From Tessaracoccus defluvii (GTDB lineage: Bacteria; Actinomycetota; Actinomycetes; Propionibacteriales; Propionibacteriaceae), in NCBI RefSeq assembly GCF_014489575.1, contig NZ_CP060789.1:248001-312000 (forward strand): a stretch of DNA of 64,000 bases. Direction: 5' to 3'. A program made the position numbers and the translations under genes. Positions 29,213-37,962 of this stretch are shown piece by piece (position 1 is the first letter of the stretch; each line of letters starts with the position of its first letter). The notes under the pieces were generated by a model, which did not search any database, was not told where the DNA came from, and saw only the letters and a program-made list of their open reading frames with translations.

Positions 29213-30219
29213 ATGGACCCCGTCGCCGCCCTCGCGCGCCTGCTGCACGACGGGACCGGCCTGTGGCTCGCGCCCGGCGACGGTGTCGCCCCGGCCGGCT
29301 GCGCGGTCGTCGCCACCTCGGGTTCCACCGGCGACGGCAAGCTCGTGGTCGTTGGCCGCGATGCGCTGACGGCGGCCGCCGCCATGGCGCACGAGCGGCT
29401 CGGCTTCGAGGCCACCTGGCACCTGACGCTGGCCTCGCACTACGTGGCCGGGCTCATGGTCCTGGTCCGCGGGGCACTGGGGCGGGCGTGGCGTACGCCT
29501 CCTCCGACCTGCACGACCTGGCCGCAGTCCCCGGCCGCAATGCCGTGTCCATCGTCGCCACCCAACTCCACCGGGCCCTGGCCGACGCGACGGTCACCGC
29601 CCGGCTCGCGGAGTTCGACGCCGTCCTGGTGGGTGGCGCCGCGCTGCGGGCCGACCTGCGCGAACGGGCCGAAGCCGCAGGCATCCGCGTCATCGAGACC
29701 TACGGCATGAGCGAGACGTGCGGGGGAGTGGTGTGGGACGGGGTGCCGCTGCCCGGCGTCGACGCCCGCATCGGAGAGGGCGGCCGCATCCTGCTCGGTG
29801 GGCCGACCCTGTTCGAGGGCTACCTCGGCCGCGCCGACCTCACCGCCGCCGTCCTCGTCGACGGCATGCTGCGCACCAGCGACCGCGGCCGACTCGAGGC
29901 GGGGCAGCTGGTCGTCGAGGGCCGCCTGGACGACGTCGTCATCTCGGGCGGCGTCAACGTCGACCTGGCCGTCGTGCGCTCCGCCGCCGCCGCACTGCAC
30001 CCGGACACGGCGGTGCTCGCCGTCGAGGACGCCGAGTGGGGTGCCCGTGTCGTCCTGTTCGCGCCGGCAGGGACGCTGGAGCAGTGGCGCGACGACCTGC
30101 GTCCCGCCCTCCCCGCGGCGTGGCTGCCGCGGCAACTGGTCCTGGCCGACCCGCTGCCCCGCACCGCGGGCGGCAAACCCGACCGCGTCACGCTCGAAGG
30201 GCTGGTCGGGCGCGGCTAG
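29213..30219 (+). CDS. menE: o-Succinylbenzoate-CoA ligase (MenE)
   Basis: The frame breaks at the G run 29479-29482, which is one base short; repaired, the protein has 335 residues. This is the compact actinobacterial MenE form of the ANL superfamily. Motifs in order are VVATSGSTGDGKLV (P-loop), ETYGMSETCGG, TSDRGRLE and GRLDDVVISGGVNV, and the catalytic Lys is in TAGGKPDR. It converts o-succinylbenzoate to its CoA ester in menaquinone synthesis. The other men genes of the window start at 34612, after an inserted sugar-transport operon. Confidence 0.9.
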
Positions 30220-30222
30220 GCT
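30217..30222 (+). promoter_or_regulatory. -10 element of the second LacI-type regulator gene
   Basis: TAGGCT overlaps the menE stop codon (30217-30219) and ends seven bases before ATG 30230, so the transcript would be leaderless or nearly so. No -35 box is convincing. Confidence 0.35.
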
Positions 30223-30229
30223 GGCCCCC

Positions 30230-31291
30230 ATGGGTCGCAGGATCACGGCACTGGAGGTCGCGAAGGAGGCAGGGGTCTCCCGCAGCGCCGTCTCACTCGT
30301 GCTCAACGGGCGGGCCGACGGGTTCCTCGCCAAGGACACGCAGGAGCGGATCCGCGAGGTCGCGGACCGGCTCGGCTACCGCCCCAACCTGCTCGCGCAG
30401 AGCCTGCGCAACCAGCGTTCCAAGGTCATCGGGATCATGTCCGACCGGGCCGTCGGAGGAGCCTTCGACGGCGCCATCATCGCCGGCGCCGACGCCGTCG
30501 CCCGCGAGGCGGGCTTCATGACGCTGGCCGCCGACACCGGGGGCGAGCCCGAGAAGGCCGAGCCGGTCGCCCGGCTGCTGCTCGACCGCGCGGTCGAGGG
30601 CCTCATCTACCTGACGGTGGGTCTGCACGAGACCCGCGTCGTCGACTCGTTCCTGCGGGTGCCCGCCGCGCTCGCCAACTGCTATCCGACGGCCGACTCG
30701 CCGGCCGCGGCTTCGCTGCTGCCCGTGTTCATCCCCGACGAACCCACCGGCGGCCGGGTCGCCGCCGAGCACCTGATCGCGTTGGGGCACCGCCGCATCG
30801 CGTTCCTGCGCGGCGACGACGACTCGCCCGCCTCGTTCCTCCGTGAGGACGCTTTCCGGGCCGCCATGGGCAACGCAGGGCTGCCCGTGCGGGAGGAATG
30901 GGTCCGCCACGGCGGCTTCCGAACGCGCCCGGCGTATGCGGCCGCCACGGCCGTGCTCGAGGGGCCGGCCGACCGGCGGCCGACGGCGATCCTCGCTGGC
31001 AACGACCGCGCCGCCGTCGGGGTCATCCTCGCCGCCGCCAACCTGGGGATCTCCGTGCCCGCCGACCTGTCCGTCGTCGGCTACGACGACGAGGCCGCGC
31101 TGGCCGACCTCATGGTGCCGGCGCTGACCACCGTCGCCCTCCCGCTGCAGGAGATGGGGCGCCGCGCCATGGCCTCCGTGCTGGCGCGGCTGGAACCGGA
31201 AGCAGCACCCGCGCCGACGTCGCCGCCGGCCCAGGTGCTGCTGCCGTGTCCGCTGGTGGAGCGGGAGTCGACGGCGCCGCCTCCCACCTGA
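30230..31291 (+). CDS. LacI-family regulator of the sugar ABC importer
   Basis: ATG 30230; 353 residues. A textbook LacI helix-turn-helix (ITALEVAKEAGVSRSAVSLVLNG) is followed by the hinge LAQSLRNQRSKVIGIM and the effector-binding domain with GHRRIAFLRGDDDSPASF. It is convergent with the ABC importer operon 31295-34492, which starts at a promoter containing an 18-bp palindrome (34528-34545), the likely operator. It would repress the importer until its sugar is present. Confidence 0.93.
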   Translation: MGRRITALEVAKEAGVSRSAVSLVLNGRADGFLAKDTQERIREVADRLGYRPNLLAQSLRNQRSKVIGIMSDRAVGGAFDGAIIAGADAVAREAGFMTLAADTGGEPEKAEPVARLLLDRAVEGLIYLTVGLHETRVVDSFLRVPAALANCYPTADSPAAASLLPVFIPDEPTGGRVAAEHLIALGHRRIAFLRGDDDSPASFLREDAFRAAMGNAGLPVREEWVRHGGFRTRPAYAAATAVLEGPADRRPTAILAGNDRAAVGVILAAANLGISVPADLSVVGYDDEAALADLMVPALTTVALPLQEMGRRAMASVLARLEPEAAPAPTSPPAQVLLPCPLVERESTAPPPT

Positions 31292-31294
31292 GCG

Positions 31295-32158
31295 CTACTT
31301 GCCGGCGCCGGCGGTGAGCCCCTCGCGCAGCGTCCGCTGCCCGAACAGGAACACCACGAGGGCCGGGATCATGGACAGGACGACGCCTGCCAGCACCACC
31401 GAGATGCTGCCGGTGCCCATGTTGCCCTGCAGGGTCACGAGTCCCAGCGGCAGCGTGAAGTTCTGCTCCGAGATCGTCAGGATCAGGGGCCGGAAGAACT
31501 CGTTCCAGTGGAAGTTGAACGCGAGGATCCCGACGATGGCCAGGCCGGGCAGCGCGAGCGGCGCGTAGACGGACCAGAAGATCCGGAACGGGCCCGCGCC
31601 GTCGACTGTCGCCGCCTCGGCGAGCTCCGTCGGCAGCCCCAGGAAGTACTGGCGCATCAGGAACGTGCCGAACGCCGTCGGGATGGCGGGCAGGATCAGC
31701 GCCAGCAGCGTGTCGGACAGGCCCATGCCGCGGATCAGCATGAACACCGGCACGATCGTCACCTGGACCGGGATCATCATGGTCGCCAGCACGAGCGAGA
31801 ACAGCGCGCCCTTGCCGCGGAACTTCAGGAACGCGAACGCGTAGCCGGCCAGGGCGGCCGACAGCATCTGGCCGACGGCGATGAGCCCGGTGACCAGGGC
31901 GCTGTTGAGGACGAGCAGCCCCATGTTCAGCTGCCGGAACACCTCGGAGTAGGCCGAGAAGTCCGGGTCGAGCGGGATGAACGACGGCGGCAGCGTGAGC
32001 CCCTCCGCCGGCGGTCGCAGCGAGGTGGAGAACGTCCACAGCACAGGGCCGAGGATCAGGACGGCGGCCAGGGTGAGGCCGGCGACGCGGCCGGCCACGG
32101 CCCAGTCGAAGCGGCGGCGGCGCCTCGTCGGCGGGGCGATGAGGGTCTGGGTAGTCAT
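31295..32158 (-). CDS. Carbohydrate ABC transporter permease (MalG-type)
   Basis: ATG 32158; 287 residues with six predicted membrane segments. The EAA loop that contacts the ATPase is ELAEAATVDGAGPFRIFWSVY. It is third in the binding protein-permease-permease operon and pairs with the MalF-type permease that ends eight bases upstream. The operon has no ATPase gene, so a shared multi-sugar ATPase encoded elsewhere must drive import, as is usual in actinobacteria. Confidence 0.95.
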   Translation of the reverse strand: MTTQTLIAPPTRRRRRFDWAVAGRVAGLTLAAVLILGPVLWTFSTSLRPPAEGLTLPPSFIPLDPDFSAYSEVFRQLNMGLLVLNSALVTGLIAVGQMLSAALAGYAFAFLKFRGKGALFSLVLATMMIPVQVTIVPVFMLIRGMGLSDTLLALILPAIPTAFGTFLMRQYFLGLPTELAEAATVDGAGPFRIFWSVYAPLALPGLAIVGILAFNFHWNEFFRPLILTISEQNFTLPLGLVTLQGNMGTGSISVVLAGVVLSMIPALVVFLFGQRTLREGLTAGAGK

Positions 32159-32166
32159 CGGTGACC

Positions 32167-33063
32167 TCACTGGTAGAAGACGAAGCGGCGGCTGAGCCGG
32201 AACTGCAGAGCGGTGACCGCCATGATCAGGAGCATCAACACGAGCCCGATGGCCGAGGCCTTGCCGAACTCGAGACGCTTGAACGCGGTCTCGTAGATGA
32301 CCATCACGACGGTGCGGGTCGAGTCGCCCGGCCCGCCACGGGTCAGCACATAGGGCTGGTCGAAGATCTGCAGCGCGCTGATGATCGCCATGACGGAGGC
32401 GACCAGCGTGGTGGGGGAGATGAGCGGGATGGTCACGTTGCGGTGCTTCGACCAGCCGGTGGCGCCGTCGATGGCGGCGGCCTCGTAGACCTCCTTCGGG
32501 ATGCCGGCGAGGGCCCCGAGGAACAGCAGGAACGAGAAGCCGAAGTTCTGCCACACGTAGACCAGCACCACGACGGCCGTCGCGCCGCCCGGCGTGGTCA
32601 GCCACGGCACCGCCGGGATCCCGACCAGGCCGATCAGCCAGTTGACGACGCCGAACTGCTCGTTGAACAGGTACCCCATGAAGATCGAGACGCTGGCGGC
32701 GGACAGGATCAGCGGGAAGAAGAAGGCCGAGCGGAAGAACACGCGCAGCCAGTTCGGCATCTTCTCCTGCACCAGCACGGCGAGCAGCAGGGCGAGGCCG
32801 AGCTGCAGGGCCACGGCCAGCACGACGAACACGATCGTGTTGCCGAACGAGACGAGCACCGTCGGATCCTGCGCGGCCTCGACGAAGTTGTCGACGCCGG
32901 CGAACTCCGGATCGCTGATGATGTCCCAGCGGAAGAACGCCAGGAGCAGCGACCCGACGATCGGCACGAGCGTGAAGATCGCGATGCCGACGAGGGTGGG
33001 GGCAAGGAAGAGCCAGGCCATCGCGGAGGAGCCGCGGGCCTTGGTCAGGGACTTGGCGCTCAT
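32167..33063 (-). CDS. Carbohydrate ABC transporter permease (MalF-type)
   Basis: ATG 33063; 298 residues, six membrane segments, with the EAA loop KEVYEAAAIDGATGWSKHRNVTIP. Its start overlaps the stop of the binding-protein gene by four bases (ATGA). It forms the inner-membrane channel with the MalG-type partner. The substrate is not determined but is expected to be an oligosaccharide. Confidence 0.95.
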   Translation of the reverse strand: MSAKSLTKARGSSAMAWLFLAPTLVGIAIFTLVPIVGSLLLAFFRWDIISDPEFAGVDNFVEAAQDPTVLVSFGNTIVFVVLAVALQLGLALLLAVLVQEKMPNWLRVFFRSAFFFPLILSAASVSIFMGYLFNEQFGVVNWLIGLVGIPAVPWLTTPGGATAVVVLVYVWQNFGFSFLLFLGALAGIPKEVYEAAAIDGATGWSKHRNVTIPLISPTTLVASVMAIISALQIFDQPYVLTRGGPGDSTRTVVMVIYETAFKRLEFGKASAIGLVLMLLIMAVTALQFRLSRRFVFYQ

Positions 33064-34492
33064 GCGGTCCTCCTCAGGGCCAGCTCGAGGTCACGCTGCA
33101 GCGACTGCAGGGCGCCCTTCATCTGCGCCTCGCTGCCGCCGACGGCGAGCGAGACGTTCTTGATCAGTGCGGTCTCCACCGAGCCCTGCTGCGGGGGTGC
33201 AGGGATCGGGCCGGTCGACGGGAACCGGTCGAGGGTCTCGTAGAAGCGCTTCCAGTGCCGGGGGCCCTTGACGCCGAACAGTTCCTCGTTGACCATCGAG
33301 CGCCGCGACGGCGTGGTGTTCGGGTTGGCGAACACGTGCCGCATCCCCTCGAGGGACGCGGTGAACTTGAGCCACTGCCAGGCGGCCTCGCGGTCCTTGG
33401 CGGTCTTCATGATCGCGTAGCCGGCGGTGCCGAACTGGTGGCGCTGCAGCTCGCTGCCTTCGCCGGTCGCCCAGCGCGGGAAGAACTGAACGTCGTAGTC
33501 AGTGGGCTGCATGCCGGCCTCGGACAGGCCCTGGACCCAGTAGCCGCCAGCCGGGGTGCAGCCGACGCGGCCGGACGCGAACTGCCCGACGAGCGTGTTG
33601 CCGCCGCCGCCCTCGGGCCTCACCCCGAGCCCGTCCACGACGAGACCCCGCAGGAAGTCGAAGCTCTCGTAGACCTCGGGGGCCTCCGCGTTCGGCTGCT
33701 CCCACAGGTAGCCACCCGACAGCAGCGGTCGGGCCGGGCTGTCGGCGTAGAACTCGTCCCACAACCACTCGCCGCCGGGGCCTTCTCCTCCTTCAGGAAG
33801 GAGGTGTTGTTGGCGTAGAGCCACGGGACGACGCCGCCGAAGAGCCGGTTGGTCCAGTAGTAGGGGACGAACCCGCTGCCGCCGGCGCGCTTCATCTCGA
33901 TCAGCGCCTGCCGGAAGTCCAGATGCGTCCAGTCCTCGGCGGGGTCGGCCAGGCCGCCGGCATTCCACGCCGAGGTGTTGTAGTACATGTTCGCCGCGTT
34001 CCAGTCGATCGGCAGCTGGTACAGGCTGCCGCGGTACATGAACGCCTCGATGAGGCTCGGATGCACGTCGGCGAAGAACTCGCGCATGTCGGACCTGTCG
34101 CGGGTCACGAACTCGTCGATCGGGTGCGCGAGCCGCTCTGCGAACAGCTGCGCGCCCTCGGTGGCCACGTTGACGACGTCGGGCGGGGTGCCGGCCGCGA
34201 CCATGGTGAGGATCTTGCTGAAGAAGTCCTGCCAGTCGACCGACTGGATCGCCATGATCCGCACCCGGATGCCGGTGCTCTTCTCGAAGGCGTCCACGAG
34301 GCCCTGCCGGGCCGCAGCGTCGGCCTGCGTGCCGATGATCGCGACGGTGAGGCGATCCTCGCCGCGGCCGGGGATGTCGGTGCCCGTCAGCCGCGGCCAG
34401 GCCGCGACCGTCGCGCCGAGGATGCCCAGCCCGGCACCCCCGAGCAGCACCCGTCTGGACAGGTTTGAGGTCAATAACGTCGAGTCACCCAT
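33060..34492 (-). CDS. Extracellular sugar-binding protein of the ABC importer
   Basis: ATG 34492. One base is missing in the G run 33777-33780; repaired, the protein has 477 residues. The N-terminus LSRRVLLGGAGLGILGATVAAW has a twin-arginine-like signal with no lipobox Cys, so it may be exported folded. The mature part shows the type 1 solute-binding fold: DRLTVAIIGTQ, PPDVVNVATEG, LPIDWNAANMYYN and DREAAWQWLKF. It captures the sugar outside the membrane and hands it to the permeases. It is first in its operon, just after the palindromic operator. Confidence 0.88.
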
Positions 34493-34527
34493 GACTCTCC
34501 TTCGTTCGGTTCGCGGTTCGAGACCGT

Positions 34528-34545
34528 TCCTAACACGTGTTAGGA
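34528..34545. promoter_or_regulatory. Perfect 18-bp palindrome, probable LacI-family operator
   Basis: TCCTAACACGTGTTAGGA is a perfect palindrome centred on CG, the form bound by LacI-family dimers. It lies 36 bases upstream of the binding-protein start codon and 67 bases before menA on the other side. The regulator encoded at 30230 is the natural candidate to bind it. It could also affect menA, which is divergent. Confidence 0.72.
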
Positions 34546-34611
34546 GCATAAGAGCGGCGGCTGCGACTGTCAAGGGGTATTTCGTTGCCGGGCACTAAGG
34601 TGGGGGCAATC

Positions 34612-35490
34612 ATGAAGGACACGCTCTCCATCTGGCTGGCTGGTGCCCGTCCGCGCACGCTGCCCGCCGCCATCGCCCCCATCCTCGCCGGCGCCGCGAG
34701 CGCCGCAGCCGCAGGCAGCATCGACCTCCTCATCACCGCGTTGTGCGCCGTCGTCGCGCTCGCGCTCCAGGTGGGGGTCAACTACGCCAACGACTACTCC
34801 GACGGGGTGCGGGGCACCGACGACGACAGGGTCGGGCCCATCCGGCTCGTCGCGTCCGGGCTGGCCTCCGCGACCGCCGTCAAGCGGGCCGCGTTCCTGT
34901 CGTTCGGGGTCGGCGCCGTCGCAGGCCTGGTCGTCGTCGCGCTCAGCGGGCTGTGGTGGCTGCTGGCGCTCGGCGCGGTGTGCATCCTGGCCGCCTGGTT
35001 CTACACCGGCGGGAGGCACCCCTACGGCTACCTCGGCTTCGGCGAGGCGATGGTGCTCATCTTCTTCGGTTTCGTCGCCACCGTCGGCACAGCCCTGGTG
35101 ATCTCCGGGTCGGTGCTGGCCCACGCCTGGGTGGCGGGCCTGGGCGTCGGGGCGCTGGCCAGCGGCATCCTGGTGGCCAACAACCTGCGCGACATCGACA
35201 CCGACCGCGTCTCCGGCAAGATGACGCTGCCCGCCCGCCTCGGCGACCGGCGCAGCCGCCTCCTCTACCTGGGGCTGTGCATCGTGGCGGCCGGGGCAGT
35301 GGTCGCCTTCGCGGCCATGACCACGTGGTTCGCCCTCATCGCGCTGCTGTCGCTCGGCCTCCTCGTCGATCCGCTGCGTCGCGTGCTGGGCGGGGCGAAG
35401 GGGCCGCGGCTGATCCCCGTCATCGCCTCGACGGGCTTCGCGGAGATCGGGCTGGGGCTCGGCCTGCTGGTCGGGGTCTGGCTGGCATGA
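34612..35490 (+). CDS. menA: 1,4-Dihydroxy-2-naphthoate polyprenyltransferase (MenA)
   Basis: ATG 34612; 292 residues with eight to nine membrane segments. The UbiA-type prenyl-diphosphate binding motif is NYANDYSDGVRGTD, and the second Asp-rich motif is NNLRDIDTDRVSGK. It attaches the polyprenyl tail to dihydroxynaphthoate, giving demethylmenaquinone in the membrane. It is followed by menC and menD with four-base ATGA overlaps, so the three genes form one operon. Confidence 0.97.
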   Translation: MKDTLSIWLAGARPRTLPAAIAPILAGAASAAAAGSIDLLITALCAVVALALQVGVNYANDYSDGVRGTDDDRVGPIRLVASGLASATAVKRAAFLSFGVGAVAGLVVVALSGLWWLLALGAVCILAAWFYTGGRHPYGYLGFGEAMVLIFFGFVATVGTALVISGSVLAHAWVAGLGVGALASGILVANNLRDIDTDRVSGKMTLPARLGDRRSRLLYLGLCIVAAGAVVAFAAMTTWFALIALLSLGLLVDPLRRVLGGAKGPRLIPVIASTGFAEIGLGLGLLVGVWLA

Positions 35491-36434
35491 CCCCCTTCGT
35501 CTACGACATCGGTCTGAACGTCTCCTTCCGCGGCATCACCCGCCGCAGCGGCATCCTGTTCGAGGGGCCGGCCGGCTGGGCCGAGTGGAGCCCGTTCCCC
35601 GAGTACGACGACGGCGAGGCCGCCGCCTGGCTCGCCGCCGCGCTGGAGGCAGCAGTGCTCGGCCACCCGGAGCCGGTGCGCGACAGCGTCGAGGTCAACG
35701 CCATCGTCCCTGCACTGCCGCCCGCGCAGGCGGCCGCCCGCGCCGTCGCGGCAGGCTGCCGCACCGTCAAGATCAAGGTCGCGGCCCGCGGGCAGGGGCT
35801 GGCCGACGACATCGCCCGAGTCGCCGCGGTGCGGGAGGCCCTGCCCGACGTCGCTCTGCGCGTCGACGCCAACGGTGCCTGGAACCTCGACGAGGCGGCC
35901 GCCGCGATGCGGGCGCTCGCCGGATTCTCGCTGGAGTACGCCGAGCAGCCGTGCGCCACCGTCGAGGAACTGGCCGCGCTCCGCTCGCTCGGGCTGGGCG
36001 TGCCGATTGCCGCCGACGAGTCGATCCGCCGCGCCGAGGATCCGCTGCGGGTCCGCGACGCCGGTGCAGCCGACGTGGCGATCCTCAAGGTGCAGCCGCT
36101 CGGCGGGGCCCGGGCGTGCCTGAGGCTCGCCGAGGAACTGGGGCTGCCCGTCGTGGTGTCGAGTGCGGTCGAGACGTCCGTGGGGCTCCGGGCCGGGGTG
36201 GCGCTGGCCGCCGCCCTGCCGGGGCTGGACCGGGCCTGCGGGCTGGAGACCGGCAGGCTGCTGGCCGGCGACGTCGTCGTCGACCCGCTGGTGCCGATCG
36301 ACGGCGCGCTGGCCGTTCGCGACGTCGCGCCCGATCCGACGCTGCTCGCACGGCACCGCGCCGACGCCGATCTGACACGCTGGTGGCTCGACCGGCTGGA
36401 GCGGACCCGCCGCATCGTGGAGGAGCAGGAATGA
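35487..36434 (+). CDS. menC: o-Succinylbenzoate synthase (MenC)
   Basis: ATG 35487 overlaps the menA stop. The protein has 315 residues of the enolase superfamily: TVKIKVAARGQG holds the catalytic Lys pair, LRVDANGAWNLDEA and YAEQPCATVEEL hold metal ligands, and IAADESI and ILKVQPLGG complete the barrel. It dehydrates SHCHC to o-succinylbenzoate. The frame is intact. Confidence 0.95.
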   Translation: MTPFVYDIGLNVSFRGITRRSGILFEGPAGWAEWSPFPEYDDGEAAAWLAAALEAAVLGHPEPVRDSVEVNAIVPALPPAQAAARAVAAGCRTVKIKVAARGQGLADDIARVAAVREALPDVALRVDANGAWNLDEAAAAMRALAGFSLEYAEQPCATVEELAALRSLGLGVPIAADESIRRAEDPLRVRDAGAADVAILKVQPLGGARACLRLAEELGLPVVVSSAVETSVGLRAGVALAAALPGLDRACGLETGRLLAGDVVVDPLVPIDGALAVRDVAPDPTLLARHRADADLTRWWLDRLERTRRIVEEQE

Positions 36435-37959
36435 GCAGCATCGAGCTCGGCGCTGTCGCCGTCGACGCGCTGATCGGCATGGGCGTCACCGACGTCGTCC
36501 TGTCGCCGGGGTCGCGCAGCGCGTCCCTCGCGCTCGCCGTCGACCGGGCCGACCGCGCAGGCCGGCTCCGCCTGCACGTGCGCATCGACGAGAGGGTCGC
36601 CGCCTTCACGGCGCTCGGGCTGGCCAAGCAGACCCGCCGCGCCGTCGCCGTCATCACCACCTCGGGCAGCGCCGTGGCCAACCTCGGCCCCGCCGCCATG
36701 GAGGCCACCGTCGCCGGCGTGCCGCTGCTGCTGCTGACCGCCGACCGGCCGTCGCACCTCATCGACACGGGCGCCTCGCAGACCGCCGACCAGGCCGGCG
36801 TCCTGGGCGCGTCCACCCCCCACGTGATCCGGCTGTCGTCGGAGTCGGGCGACGCCGCGGCCTGGGCGGCGACGGTGCAGCGCGCGGTCGCGCTCGCCGA
36901 AGGCCGTCGCACCCGCACGCCGGGAGCCGTCCAGGTGAACCTCGAGTTCGCCGCCCCGCTGGTGGGGGAGCTGCCCGAACCCCGCGACCTGACGCTGGTC
37001 ACCGGCGCCTCCGCCGGACACCGCATCGCCGAGCTGGACGCGCGCCGCACCGTCGTGCTCGTCGGCGACGCGACCCCGGAGGTGGGGGCCGAGGCCAGGG
37101 CGCTGGCGGAGCTGAGCGGCGCCCCGCTGCTCGCCGAGCCGTCGAGCAACGCCCGCCGCGGCCCAACGCCGTCGCCTGGTACCGCCACGCGCTGCCGGAG
37201 CTGGGCGGCGACATCGAGCGCGTCGTCTGCTTCGGGCACCCGACCCTGACGCGGCCTGTCTCCGCGCTCCTCGCACGTTCCGACATCGAACTCGTGGTCG
37301 TCACCGACCGGGCCGGGTGGATCGACCCCGGCCACCGGGCCGCGATCGTCGCCGACCGGGTGCTGTTGGCCGGGCAGGATCCGGCCTGGCTGGAGCGCTG
37401 GCTCGCCGTCGGCGACGCGCCGCGGCGCACCCCCGGGCTGACGCAGCGGGCGGTGGCCGACGCCGTCCTGGCCGGGTTGCGCTCCGGCGACGACGTCATG
37501 TTCGGGTCCAGCTCCATCATCCGGGCGGCCGACCTGTCGCCCATCGCGGCCGACCCGCCGCGCGCGTTCGCCAACCGCGGGGTCGCGGGCATCGACGGCA
37601 CCATCGCCACGGCCACGGGCCTCGCGCTGGGCAGCGGCAGGCCGACGACGGTGCTGCTGGGTGACCTGACGGCGCAGCACGACCTCGGTGCCCTCGTCCG
37701 GCCGCCCGGCGAGCCGTGGCCGCAGCTGCGGGTGGTCGTCGCTGACGACGACGGCGGCAGCATCTTCCGACGGCTGGAGCAGGGCGGCCCCGAGTACGCC
37801 GACAGCTTCGACCGGGTCTTCCTGACGCCGCAGAGTGTCGACCTGGCGGCGGTGGCGGGGGCTCTGGGCTGGCGGGTCGCCGTCGTCACCGATGAGGCGG
37901 GCCTGGCGGAGGCGCTGGCCGGAGACGCCGAGTTCGTCGTCGCGAAGGTGCGTTCCTGA
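36431..37959 (+). CDS. menD: SEPHCHC synthase (MenD)
   Basis: ATG 36431 overlaps the menC stop. One base is missing in the C run 37162-37164; repaired, the protein has 509 residues. It is a ThDP enzyme: SPGSRSASLALAVDRA and RIDERVAAFTALGLAK in the N-terminal domain, then NRGVAGIDGTIATATG, and the ThDP-Mg motif from GDLTAQHDLGAL to VVADDDGGSIF. It condenses isochorismate with 2-oxoglutarate. Since menD is needed for menaquinone and so for this respiratory chain, the frameshift is most likely an assembly error. Confidence 0.93.
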
Positions 37960-37962
37960 CGG

